64,000 bases of DNA from Nannocystis sp. RBIL2. GTDB lineage: Bacteria > Myxococcota_A > Polyangia > Nannocystales > Nannocystaceae. Below are positions 8,767 through 16,492 of this stretch, one piece after another. Position numbers and translations under genes: made by a program. The number at the start of each line of letters is the position of its first letter. Within the stretch, counting starts at the first letter, position 1. The stretch lies in contig NZ_JAPNJW010000002.1 of NCBI RefSeq assembly GCF_026626745.1, positions 620,001 to 684,000 of the forward strand. The letters are read 5' to 3'. Under the pieces are notes generated by a model. The model saw only the letters and a program-made list of their open reading frames with translations. It had not been told where the DNA came from and ran no database searches.

Positions 8767-11388
8767 TCAAGCGCGCCGTCGCCGTCGCCCTCGCGCCAGC
8801 GCGAGCAGCAGCAGCGCCCCCGGCGCTCCAGGTCCGCCCGACGTGCATCCGCAGCCTTCCTCGCTCGACCCGCCGGTCAGCCCCGCAGTCGCAGAGACGC
8901 TGCCCGCGCTCGTGACGCCCGACGTCGACGTCGGCGCCTCTGTGGTCGTGCCAGTCGTCGTCGTCTCCCCGGTGGTCGGCACCGCAGTCGTCGTGTCGGG
9001 CTCGCCGGTCGTGGTCGTGTCGCCGGTGTCGGTGCCGGTGGTGCTCGGCGCTTCTTCCTCGACGAAGTACGCGCCGCAGGCAGGATCTGCGAACGCGCCC
9101 GCGCGGTGGGCCAGCGCCAGCGCGTAGGCCCCGGCGCCGAAGCCGAGCATCGGCGAGTTGAACTTGTACACCCCCGTCTTCTCGTCGAACGTCTCGGCGG
9201 TCATGTAGTAGTTCGTGGCCGCCTGCTCGCGCACCCACTCGATCAGCGCGTCGGCCCGCGCCGCCTCGCCGGCAGCGCGCAGGGCGACCGACCCGCGCAG
9301 GTCGGTGATGACCCACTCCGCGCTGTCGTAGTCGCTGCCCCACGGCGTCGCGTCCTCCATCATCGCGTGGTCCCAGCGGTCGTCGTTGCGCGACCAGCCC
9401 GGCCCGGCGTCGACGCGCAGGTGGTCGTCGAGCGCGGCGAAGGTCGCCTGCGCGATCGGCCCCTGCGGGTCGAACAGGCCCATGGCGATCGCGTCCCACA
9501 CCGCCGCGTCGAAGTAGCCCTCGCCGGTCGCCAGCTCCTCGACGCTGCCTGCCAGCGCCCCGTCGCCGTCGGTCGCGCGCGCCGCGATCGCGGCGCGGAT
9601 CGATTCACCTGTCTTTCGGTACATGTCCGCACGGGCAGCGTCGCCGCGGCGCTCGGCGATCGCGGCCGCGTCGCACAGGCCGCGGGCCGCGGTGATGCTG
9701 GTGTACGTGAACCGGCGCTGGCGCCCGAGCCAGTGCGTCTCCCAGATCGACGAGTCGGCGCGGATCATCCCGGTCTCGGGGTCGACCAGCGCGACCAGCA
9801 CGTCGGCGACCTTCGTAGCGATCTGCTCCCAGCGCTCGTCGGCCAGCGAGGTGTCCCCGGTCAGCACCTCGTAGGCCCGCAGCGCCCACAGGAACAGGCC
9901 GAAGCCGTCGAACTCGAGGTTCGGGCCGAACGCGTTGAAGTCGGTCTCCTCGACCCCGAAGCCGAAGTAGCGCACCAGGCTGATCTGGTACGGCGGCATC
10001 GCGTACGGCTGCAGCTCCGACCACTGCTGGAACCGCCCGGCCTCGGCGTCGAGGTAATAGGTCAGGGACGCCCTGGAGTGCTCCTGCATGCCGAGCGCCG
10101 CCATCGCGGCGGTCGCGTAGGCGCCGTCGCGGATCCACGAGTACGTCCACTCGCCCGGCGGCAGGCTGGCCAGCACCCCGCCGCGGCCGTGGTGCTTGAT
10201 CCACGCCGGCAGCACGGCCGGGTCGTCGTCGAGCCCGGGGAAGCGGGTGCGCCGCGGCTCGCCGTCCTGGCTCAACCACTCGCGGGCGAACGACCTGTCC
10301 TCGAGGACCTGTCCCATGTGCAACATCGCGACCGCCTGGCGCAGCATCGGCACCTCGATCGCCGACAGGCCGTCGGGCAGCTTCGACTGGTCCTGGTGGA
10401 GGTCGGCCCACACGTTGCGCTCGCGCGCCAAGAGCAGCTGCGGGCCGACGCCGTCGACCCACGCGTCGAGGCTGGTCTCGGCCTCCGCGCCGGCGAACGG
10501 GTCGCCGCGGTGAATCGCCGCGATCCCGACCCACTTCTCCGCGCCCGGAGCGAGGTCGCCGACGTTCCACTGGAACGCGGTCGTCGCGTTGTCGACCGCG
10601 TTCGGCGGCGGCGCATTGTCGGGCAGGTCGGCCAGGCCTTGATCGACCAGCGCGAACAGGTCGACGCCGGGCCCGACCCCGCGGTGGACGATCGGCGCCA
10701 GCGCCTGGGTCACGATCGTGCCGGCGAACCCGCGCTCGCGGAAGCGGGCCTCGTTGCCGCCGACGAACTCGACCGTCTCGCCGTTGTTGCCGATGTCTTC
10801 GTGGACGTCCCACGGGCGGTTGGCGCGGCCGAACCCGAGGTGAAAGTTGTGCAGGGAGAACGCCTGCACCCCCTGCAGCGGCTGCTGCCCGGTGTTCTTG
10901 AGGCGCAGCAGCAGCACCATCCCGGCCGCCTCGAGACCCTGCGGCGCGAACGCGAAGGTCGTCGCCTCGAGCGCCCCGAGCGGCTGCACCATCGAGACGA
11001 TGCCGGTGCCGACCGCCTCGCTGTCGCTCCACGCGTAATAACCGCTGGCGTCCTCGTCGACCGGCACCGACGGCAGCCACAGCTGCTCGCCCTCGGCGCG
11101 GACCCCGAAGTACGCGTCGTACAACACGTCTCGGGTGTGGATCGTCGCGAATTGTTCGCCGTCCCAGATGTCCTGGCCCTGATCGTCGATCTCCGGCTCC
11201 TCCGCGGCGAAGGCGTGCTCCCTGAGCTCGGTCACCTTGCCGGCCTTGAGGTCGACCAGGAGCGCGCCCCAGCCGTTGCTGCTGGGCAGCGCGAAGCGGG
11301 TCCGCTGCGGCTCGGCGGCGATCGCCGGCGCGGCGATCGAGGTCGACGCCAGCGCGACCAGTAGGGCGACGGAGGAGGATCGAGTCAT
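8767..11388 (-). CDS. Secreted glucoamylase-like GH15 protein with MYXO-CTERM-like tail
   Basis: A signal peptide (MTRSSSVALLVALASTSIAAPAIA-A) is followed by a beta-rich N-terminal domain (residues about 25-300). An alpha/alpha-toroid with YSWIRDGAYATAAMAAL comes next, the W-x-RD motif typical of GH15 glucoamylases, with ADSSIWETHW and DRWDHAMMEDATPWG further on. It would release glucose from alpha-glucan ends. A Thr/Gly-rich linker (GTDTGDTTTTGEPDTTT) leads to EEGCGC, a hydrophobic helix and ARGRRRRRA. This is a MYXO-CTERM-type sorting tail, so the protein is exported and probably surface-processed. It is divergent from the GH13 amylase (70-bp gap) and upstream of glgP. Two 14-bp repeat pairs lie inside. 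Confidence 0.88.
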   Translation of the reverse strand: MTRSSSVALLVALASTSIAAPAIAAEPQRTRFALPSSNGWGALLVDLKAGKVTELREHAFAAEEPEIDDQGQDIWDGEQFATIHTRDVLYDAYFGVRAEGEQLWLPSVPVDEDASGYYAWSDSEAVGTGIVSMVQPLGALEATTFAFAPQGLEAAGMVLLLRLKNTGQQPLQGVQAFSLHNFHLGFGRANRPWDVHEDIGNNGETVEFVGGNEARFRERGFAGTIVTQALAPIVHRGVGPGVDLFALVDQGLADLPDNAPPPNAVDNATTAFQWNVGDLAPGAEKWVGIAAIHRGDPFAGAEAETSLDAWVDGVGPQLLLARERNVWADLHQDQSKLPDGLSAIEVPMLRQAVAMLHMGQVLEDRSFAREWLSQDGEPRRTRFPGLDDDPAVLPAWIKHHGRGGVLASLPPGEWTYSWIRDGAYATAAMAALGMQEHSRASLTYYLDAEAGRFQQWSELQPYAMPPYQISLVRYFGFGVEETDFNAFGPNLEFDGFGLFLWALRAYEVLTGDTSLADERWEQIATKVADVLVALVDPETGMIRADSSIWETHWLGRQRRFTYTSITAARGLCDAAAIAERRGDAARADMYRKTGESIRAAIAARATDGDGALAGSVEELATGEGYFDAAVWDAIAMGLFDPQGPIAQATFAALDDHLRVDAGPGWSRNDDRWDHAMMEDATPWGSDYDSAEWVITDLRGSVALRAAGEAARADALIEWVREQAATNYYMTAETFDEKTGVYKFNSPMLGFGAGAYALALAHRAGAFADPACGAYFVEEEAPSTTGTDTGDTTTTGEPDTTTAVPTTGETTTTGTTTEAPTSTSGVTSAGSVSATAGLTGGSSEEGCGCTSGGPGAPGALLLLALARGRRRRRA

Positions 11389-11458
11389 GACCCGCCCACA
11401 CTACCGCGCGGGCGCGGACGCTGTCTCGTCGCGCGGCGTGTTGCTATCGTCGGCCCGC

Positions 11459-13849
11459 ATGGAGCGTCCGCCGATCCGCCTCCTCCCCGCCCTGCTGCTC
11501 CTTGGCGCCTGCTCGTCCGGCGCGCCCACGCCGGGCGAGACCGACGGCGCCACCACGGGAGGACTGACGAACAACCCGAGTAGTTTCCCGGGCACCGACG
11601 CAGCCCCGACCGCGACCACGGACCCGACCACGGGCACCACCAGCACGAGCACCACCGACGGGCCCACCAGCACCACCGACGATCCCACCGACGGCGGCGT
11701 CCTCGCCTGCCCCGCCCGCTTCCGCTTCGATCCGCCGTCGGGCGGCGACAGCCCGCGCGTGGCCGGCGAGTGGCACGGCTTCGACCTGGCCTCTGCGACA
11801 TGGCTTGAAGGTCCTGACCCAGATGGCATGTATCAAGGGACAGTCGATCTCCCGCCCGGCCTGCACGGCTACAAGGTCGTCTACAGCCAGGGCGGCGCCG
11901 ACCAGTGGGTCCTCGACCCGGGCCAGGGCCGGCGCAAGTACGTCGGCGGGACCGAGAACTCGGCGATCCTCGTGCCCGACTGTCGCCTGCCCGGCGCCGA
12001 CGTCGTCACCTCTCAACCCGAGCGGCCCGGCCCGGGCGCAGGCGTCTACAAAGCCACCCTGCGCTACGTCGACGGCCTCGCCGGCGCCGGCCCCGCGCCG
12101 GGCGAATTCACCGCGAGCTTGCGCACCGGCAGCGACACGCGCCCGCTGACGGGCGAAGAGTTCGTCGTCGATCCTGCCACCGGCGACATCACGATCGCCC
12201 TCGCCGATCTGCCAGACGGCAAGCACCGCGTCACGGTCACCGTCGCGTCTGCCGACGGCCACGCCAGCGAGCCGACCCTCTTGCCCTTCTGGATCGAGGC
12301 CGAGGCGTTCCGCTGGGACGACGCGCTCGTCTACATGGTCCTCACCGATCGCTTCCGCGACGGCGAGCCCGGCGACAGCCCCGGACCGACGCCGATGGCC
12401 GATCCGCGCGGCGACTGGGACGGCGGCGATCTCGAGGGTCTGCGGGCCGCGATCGCCGACGGCACCCTCGATCAGCTCGGCGTGCGCGCGATCTGGCTGA
12501 CCCCGTTCCAGACCAACCCGCAGGACGCCTTCAAGGCCGCCGACGGCGTCCACTGGGTCACCGGCTACCACGGCTACTGGCCGATCCGCGCCCGCGAGGT
12601 CGACCCGCGGCTCGGCGGCGAAGCTGCCCTTTCGGCCATGATCGACGAGGCGCACCGCCACGGCATCCGCGTCCTCCAGGACTACGTCATCAACCACGTC
12701 CACGCCGAGCACGAGTACATGCAGGCCCACCCCGAGTGGTTCCGCACCGGCTGCGTGTGCGGCACCCCCGGCTGCGACTGGACCGAGAAGGCGCTCGAGT
12801 GCATGTTCGCCGACTACCTGCCGGACATCGACCACAGCGTCGGCGAGGCCAACGCGCAGTTCGTGGCCGACGCTGCCTGGTGGCTCGACGAGTTCGACCT
12901 CGACGGCCTGCGCGTCGACGCGGTCAAGCACGTCGAGGAGGCCGCGACGCGCAACCTCGCCGCCGCGGTGCGCGAGGGCTTCGAGCGCGCCGGCACCAAG
13001 TACTTCCTCATGGGCGAGACCGCGATGGGTTGGAACGACTGCCCCGACCCGTGCAACGACGACAACTACGGCACCATCGCCCGCTACGTCGGCCCGTTCG
13101 GGCTCGACGGCCAGTTCGACTTCGTGCTCTACCACGGCGTCAGCTACCGCACCTTCGCCTGGGGCGACAGCGGCATGCTGCACGCCGACTACTGGGTGCA
13201 GCACGGCCTGGACAAGTGGCCCGCCGGCGCGGTCATGACCCCGTACATCGGCAGCCACGACACCCCGCGCTTCGTCAGCCACGCCGACTACCGCGGCCAG
13301 GACGGCCAGCACGACAAGGGCGTGCCGGGCAACCAGTGGGACAACACCGCCCTCGCGCCGAACGACCCGGAGCCCTACCGCCGCACGCGCCTGGCCCTCA
13401 CCTGGCTGTTCGGCCTGCCGGGCGCGCCCCTCCTCTATTACGGCGACGAGTACGGCCAGTGGGGCGGCGCCGATCCCAACAACCGCCTGATGTGGCGCCC
13501 CGACGACGAGCTGTCCGCCGACGAGCTGGCCACCCTCGCGCACACGCGCAAGCTCGGCACGGCCCGCCAGCAGCTCGCCCCGCTGCGCCGCGGCGCCTAC
13601 GTGCCGCTGTACGCCGACGAGGACACCCTGGTGTTCGGCCGCAAGATCGCCGACGGCGACGCCGCCATCGTCGCGCTGACCCGCGCCGGCGCCCCGCAGA
13701 TGGTCACGATCGACGCCGGCCCCGCGCTCGGCTTCGCGGCCACCACCGAGCTCACCGACGCCCTCGCCGGCGGCAAGGCCACGGTGACCGCCCTCGGCAA
13801 GCTGAGCTTCACGATCCCGGCGAGCGGCTCGCTGATCTTCGCCCCGTGA
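11459..13849 (+). CDS. Lipoprotein alpha-amylase-family (GH13) glycosidase
   Basis: The start MERPPIRLLPALLLLGACSSG gives a clear lipobox (LGAC); in-frame codons further upstream would spoil the signal. A Thr-rich linker, an immunoglobulin-like N-terminal domain of the glycogen-binding type (residues about 80-270) and a GH13 barrel follow. Barrel motifs are LVYMVLTDRFRDG, QDYVINHVH, GLRVDAVKHV with nucleophile Asp487, LMGETAMG with acid/base Glu520, and GSHDTPRF with Asp601. It probably hydrolyses starch, glycogen or pullulan at the cell surface, feeding the neighbouring GH15 enzyme and phosphorylase. A five-unit 14-bp repeat array is embedded in the N-terminal domain. Exact specificity is not readable. 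Confidence 0.9.
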   Translation: MERPPIRLLPALLLLGACSSGAPTPGETDGATTGGLTNNPSSFPGTDAAPTATTDPTTGTTSTSTTDGPTSTTDDPTDGGVLACPARFRFDPPSGGDSPRVAGEWHGFDLASATWLEGPDPDGMYQGTVDLPPGLHGYKVVYSQGGADQWVLDPGQGRRKYVGGTENSAILVPDCRLPGADVVTSQPERPGPGAGVYKATLRYVDGLAGAGPAPGEFTASLRTGSDTRPLTGEEFVVDPATGDITIALADLPDGKHRVTVTVASADGHASEPTLLPFWIEAEAFRWDDALVYMVLTDRFRDGEPGDSPGPTPMADPRGDWDGGDLEGLRAAIADGTLDQLGVRAIWLTPFQTNPQDAFKAADGVHWVTGYHGYWPIRAREVDPRLGGEAALSAMIDEAHRHGIRVLQDYVINHVHAEHEYMQAHPEWFRTGCVCGTPGCDWTEKALECMFADYLPDIDHSVGEANAQFVADAAWWLDEFDLDGLRVDAVKHVEEAATRNLAAAVREGFERAGTKYFLMGETAMGWNDCPDPCNDDNYGTIARYVGPFGLDGQFDFVLYHGVSYRTFAWGDSGMLHADYWVQHGLDKWPAGAVMTPYIGSHDTPRFVSHADYRGQDGQHDKGVPGNQWDNTALAPNDPEPYRRTRLALTWLFGLPGAPLLYYGDEYGQWGGADPNNRLMWRPDDELSADELATLAHTRKLGTARQQLAPLRRGAYVPLYADEDTLVFGRKIADGDAAIVALTRAGAPQMVTIDAGPALGFAATTELTDALAGGKATVTALGKLSFTIPASGSLIFAP
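11782..11847. repeat. 14-bp periodic array, 5 units, inside GH13 gene
   Basis: Cores CCTG 11785, CATG 11799, CCTG 11813, CATG 11827 and CAGT 11841 are spaced exactly 14 bases. The array encodes part of the structured N-terminal beta domain (around DLASATWLEGPDPDGMYQG), not a linker. Confidence 0.75.
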
Positions 13850-13855
13850 CCTTTC

Positions 13856-13921
13856 GGACATGTCGTCCAGGGCATGCCCGTCGCGGCATGTCCTGGCGGG
13901 CATGTTTCAAAGGACATGTGT
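13856..13921. repeat. 14-bp periodic array, 5 units, after GH13 stop codon
   Basis: CATG cores at 13859, 13873, 13887, 13901 and 13915 are all exactly 14 bases apart; a further CATG at 13922 is a half step on. It begins 10 bases after the amylase stop codon. No U-tract follows, so it is not an ordinary intrinsic terminator, although each unit is palindromic. Confidence 0.88.
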
Positions 13922-14040
13922 CATGAGGCAGGCCTCGTCAGCCTCGCGGTGACCGGCCGAGGCCCCTAGGACGGGTCGACTCCCGGACCACAGCGCGTCG
14001 CAGCGTGTCGCTGGGATCGCCGACCTGGTAAGCTGCGCGC

Positions 14041-14538
14041 ATGTGCATCATCGTCGGTTCGTTCGCGCCGACGCGGGCCGACCTCGATCGCCTCGACCCG
14101 CGCTTCCGCCTGCCCGCCGACGTCTGGCGCGAGCTGCCGGCCTACGACGACTGGGGCTTCGTCGTGTTTCAGTTCCGCCCGGGCGCGCAGGACGTGCATG
14201 CGATGGCGCTCGAGTTCCCGTCGCGCTTCCCCGACTGGTTGTACTTCCCGAGCGTGCACGTCCACGACGGCCGGATGCACGCGACCGCGCGCTTCGATCA
14301 CGTGCTGTACTTCCAGGGCCTGTCGCGCGCCGCCTACCGCGACATCGTGTTCGGCGACGACCTCCGGGTCACGCCTCATTTCCTTTACAAGGGCGAGAAC
14401 AGCGGCCAGCCCGCCGGGAGTTTCGCCTCGGCCGCCGCCGTTCGCTCCGACGTGGTCGACGCAGGCGCGCCGGTCCTGCGGCTGTTGCTGGCCGGTAAAC
14501 TGCCGAACGAGGACACCTGGCTGCGCGAGCCCGCCTGA
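14041..14538 (+). CDS. Uncharacterised protein upstream of MglA paralog
   Basis: A 165-residue soluble protein starting MCIIVGSFAP with no signal peptide or membrane helix. The notable segment FPSVHVHDGRMHATARFDH is rich in His and Asp and ends in DHVLYFQ, which could form a metal site. It does not read as a Roadblock/LC7 domain, so it is not an obvious MglB. Its stop codon is 9 bases before the GTPase start, so the two are very likely co-transcribed and perhaps functionally coupled. No function is assigned. Confidence 0.75.
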   Translation: MCIIVGSFAPTRADLDRLDPRFRLPADVWRELPAYDDWGFVVFQFRPGAQDVHAMALEFPSRFPDWLYFPSVHVHDGRMHATARFDHVLYFQGLSRAAYRDIVFGDDLRVTPHFLYKGENSGQPAGSFASAAAVRSDVVDAGAPVLRLLLAGKLPNEDTWLREPA

Positions 14539-14547
14539 TTGCACCTC

Positions 14548-15153
14548 ATGTCCTTCGCCAACTACGAAGCCCGCGAGATCAACTTCAAGGTCGTCTACTA
14601 CGGCCCGGCCCTGTCCGGCAAGACGACCAACCTGCATTACATCCACACCCGGATCCGCCCGGACCGGAGGAGTGCGCTGCTCATGCTGCCGGCGGTGCAC
14701 GACCGCGTTCTGTTCTTCGACTTCATGCCGGAGACGCTCGAAGCGATCGGCGAACTGAGGCTCCGCTTCCACCTGCACACCATCCCCGGCGCGGTGTTCT
14801 CCGACACCTCGCGCAGGCAGGTCCTCAAGAACGCCGACGGGGTCGTGTTCGTCGCCGACTCGCAGGACGCGCGCCGCGAAGCCAACGTCCTGTCGTTCGC
14901 GGATCTCGAGGCCGGCATGGCCGCGCACGGCCTCGACCTGCGCGCAACCCCGCTGGTGGTCCAGTACAACAAGCGCGACACGCCGAACGCGATGCCGGTC
15001 GCCGAACTCGACGAGCTGCTGCCGACGATCCCGTGCCCGCGATTCGAGGCGATCGCGTCGACGGGAGTCGGCGTGTTCGACACGCTCAGGGCGGTCGCCA
15101 GGGCGATCGTCGGCCGGCACCGCGCCGAGTCTGGCGACACACCCACCGGCTAG
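14548..15153 (+). CDS. MglA-type Ras-like GTPase paralog
   Basis: MglA is the small GTPase that sets front-rear polarity in Myxococcus. I chose ATG 14548 (MSFANYEAREINFKVVYYG) over the TTG at 14539 because it matches the MglA N-terminus residue for residue. The P-loop is GPALSGKTTN (residues 19-28), switch II is HTIPGAVFSDTSR, and the base-recognition motif is QYNKRD. Numbering matches M. xanthus MglA exactly. Gly21 of MglA (Ras Gly12) is Ala21 here, and the catalytic Gln82 (Ras Gln61) is Ala82. Both positions are where GTP-locking substitutions are known in MglA, so slow or absent hydrolysis is predicted. No MglB-like gene is adjacent. Confidence 0.88.
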   Translation: MSFANYEAREINFKVVYYGPALSGKTTNLHYIHTRIRPDRRSALLMLPAVHDRVLFFDFMPETLEAIGELRLRFHLHTIPGAVFSDTSRRQVLKNADGVVFVADSQDARREANVLSFADLEAGMAAHGLDLRATPLVVQYNKRDTPNAMPVAELDELLPTIPCPRFEAIASTGVGVFDTLRAVARAIVGRHRAESGDTPTG

Positions 15154-15255
15154 CTGCGGGCGTCACAGCGCCTCGCCGGGCGTGCCCGTGGCTGTGCGCG
15201 CCGTCGCGGGCTTCGACCGGCAGCACCAACGAGCTCGTCGCCGCGGAACCGCCGC

Positions 15256-16410
15256 TCACTTCGCGCAGCCCTCGCGCAGCGCCGCCTGCACCTTCGGCCA
15301 CGGCCGGCGCTGCGCCTCCGCGCGGGCCTCGTCGGCGCGGCCGAGGGCGCACAGGGCCCGCACCCGCACCTCCGCGCGGTGCTCGACCAGCTGGCTGTTC
15401 GGGTAGTCGCGCGCGTGTTGGTCGGCGTAGGCCAGCGCCTGCCCGGGCGAGCCCTTGAGCGCCTTGCGGGCCGCGCCGAGCATCTCGAGCTCGACGATCA
15501 CGTTGCCCGGGTCCTTCGCCGCCGCCTCCGCCTCGCGCCGGGCCTGCGCCTCCTTCTTCGCCGCGACGTCCGGGCCGCGCCCGCCCTTCTTGCGCACCAC
15601 CACCTGGCGCTTGGACCCTGTACTTTTCGCCATGTCCTTGGGGGCATCCAGGATCGGCCCCTCGATCGGCGGCGCCGGGGTCGGCACCGCCGCCTCGTGC
15701 AGCGGCGGCCGCTCGCTCGCGGTCGCGGCCACCGGGGCCAGCGCCGGCTCGGGCGCGGGCACGGGCGCGCGCGGGCGCAGGGCCACCAGCACCGCCACCG
15801 CCAGGATCGCCACCGCCGCCGCGGCCGCCCGCGGGATCCCCGGCTCGCCTGCCTCTTCGGACATGCCCAGAAGTTCAGCCAGCGCCTGGGCCCGCCAGCC
15901 CGGCGGCGCGCGGTCGACCACCACCGACTCGGCCAGCACCGACGCCGGACCGCCCGCGGCTGCCACCGCCGGGTCGGCCGCGAACGCTCGCCGCAGCCCG
16001 ACGATGAGCGCCTGGCCGGCCGCGGGCGGGGCCCCGATCGCCTGCGCCAGTTGAATCGCGTCGAAGCCGCCCAGCTCGGCCAGCGCGAACACTGCCCGCT
16101 CCTCGCTCGAACGGCGGCCCAAGAAGCCGAGCAGCGCCGCCTCGCCGCTCGCGCGCGGACCCGGCGGCACCTCGGACGGTCGCGCCCGCGCCAGCGCGCG
16201 CATGAGCGCGGCCCAGCCGGTCGCGCTGTCCTCGGGGACAGCCGCCGCCACGCCGCGGAAGCATTGAGTCACGGCCGCGTCACGCTCGTGGTCGTCGATC
16301 CCGAGCCAGCGCGCCGCCGTGCGCAGCCGCTCCGCGTGGCGGTCGTGCAGCCGTCGCAGCGCCCCGGTGGAGTCCCGGGGGGCGCGACCTGCTTCCGGGC
16401 CCGAGTGCAT
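15256..16410 (-). CDS. Membrane-tethered sigma-70-like (ECF-type) protein
   Basis: A 384-residue product starting MHSGPEAGRAPRD. Residues about 15-70 (LHDRHAERLRTAARWLGI, then DAAVTQCFRGVAA) look like a degenerate sigma region 2. Residues about 105-155 (SSEERAVFALAELGG, IQLAQAIGAP) look like a region 4 helix-turn-helix. A single membrane helix (AAAAAVAILAVAVLVAL) follows, then Pro/Ala and basic stretches, and a C-terminal helical segment resembling a tetratricopeptide domain (residues about 320-384). If inserted as predicted, the DNA-binding part is cytoplasmic and the C-terminus periplasmic, suggesting an envelope sensor. It is divergent from a lipoprotein gene pair (82-bp gap). Sigma activity is inferred; key residues are poorly conserved. 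Confidence 0.7.
   Translation of the reverse strand: MHSGPEAGRAPRDSTGALRRLHDRHAERLRTAARWLGIDDHERDAAVTQCFRGVAAAVPEDSATGWAALMRALARARPSEVPPGPRASGEAALLGFLGRRSSEERAVFALAELGGFDAIQLAQAIGAPPAAGQALIVGLRRAFAADPAVAAAGGPASVLAESVVVDRAPPGWRAQALAELLGMSEEAGEPGIPRAAAAAVAILAVAVLVALRPRAPVPAPEPALAPVAATASERPPLHEAAVPTPAPPIEGPILDAPKDMAKSTGSKRQVVVRKKGGRGPDVAAKKEAQARREAEAAAKDPGNVIVELEMLGAARKALKGSPGQALAYADQHARDYPNSQLVEHRAEVRVRALCALGRADEARAEAQRRPWPKVQAALREGCAK
15600..15651. repeat. 14-bp periodic array, 4 units, inside sigma-like gene
   Basis: Cores CCTG 15603, CCTG 15617, CATG 15631 and CATC 15645 are 14 bases apart. The array encodes the basic periplasmic linker around DAPKDMAKSTGSK. A second short run (cores 15848, 15862, 15876) and a pair (16225, 16239) lie in the same gene. 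Confidence 0.7.
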
Positions 16411-16492
16411 GGTCGGCGCGATCCTACCCGACTGCTCGCAGCGCGGGGCGCTGGCTTGTGCGGCGGGGCCGTGCCACAGTGCTGGCCTCCCC

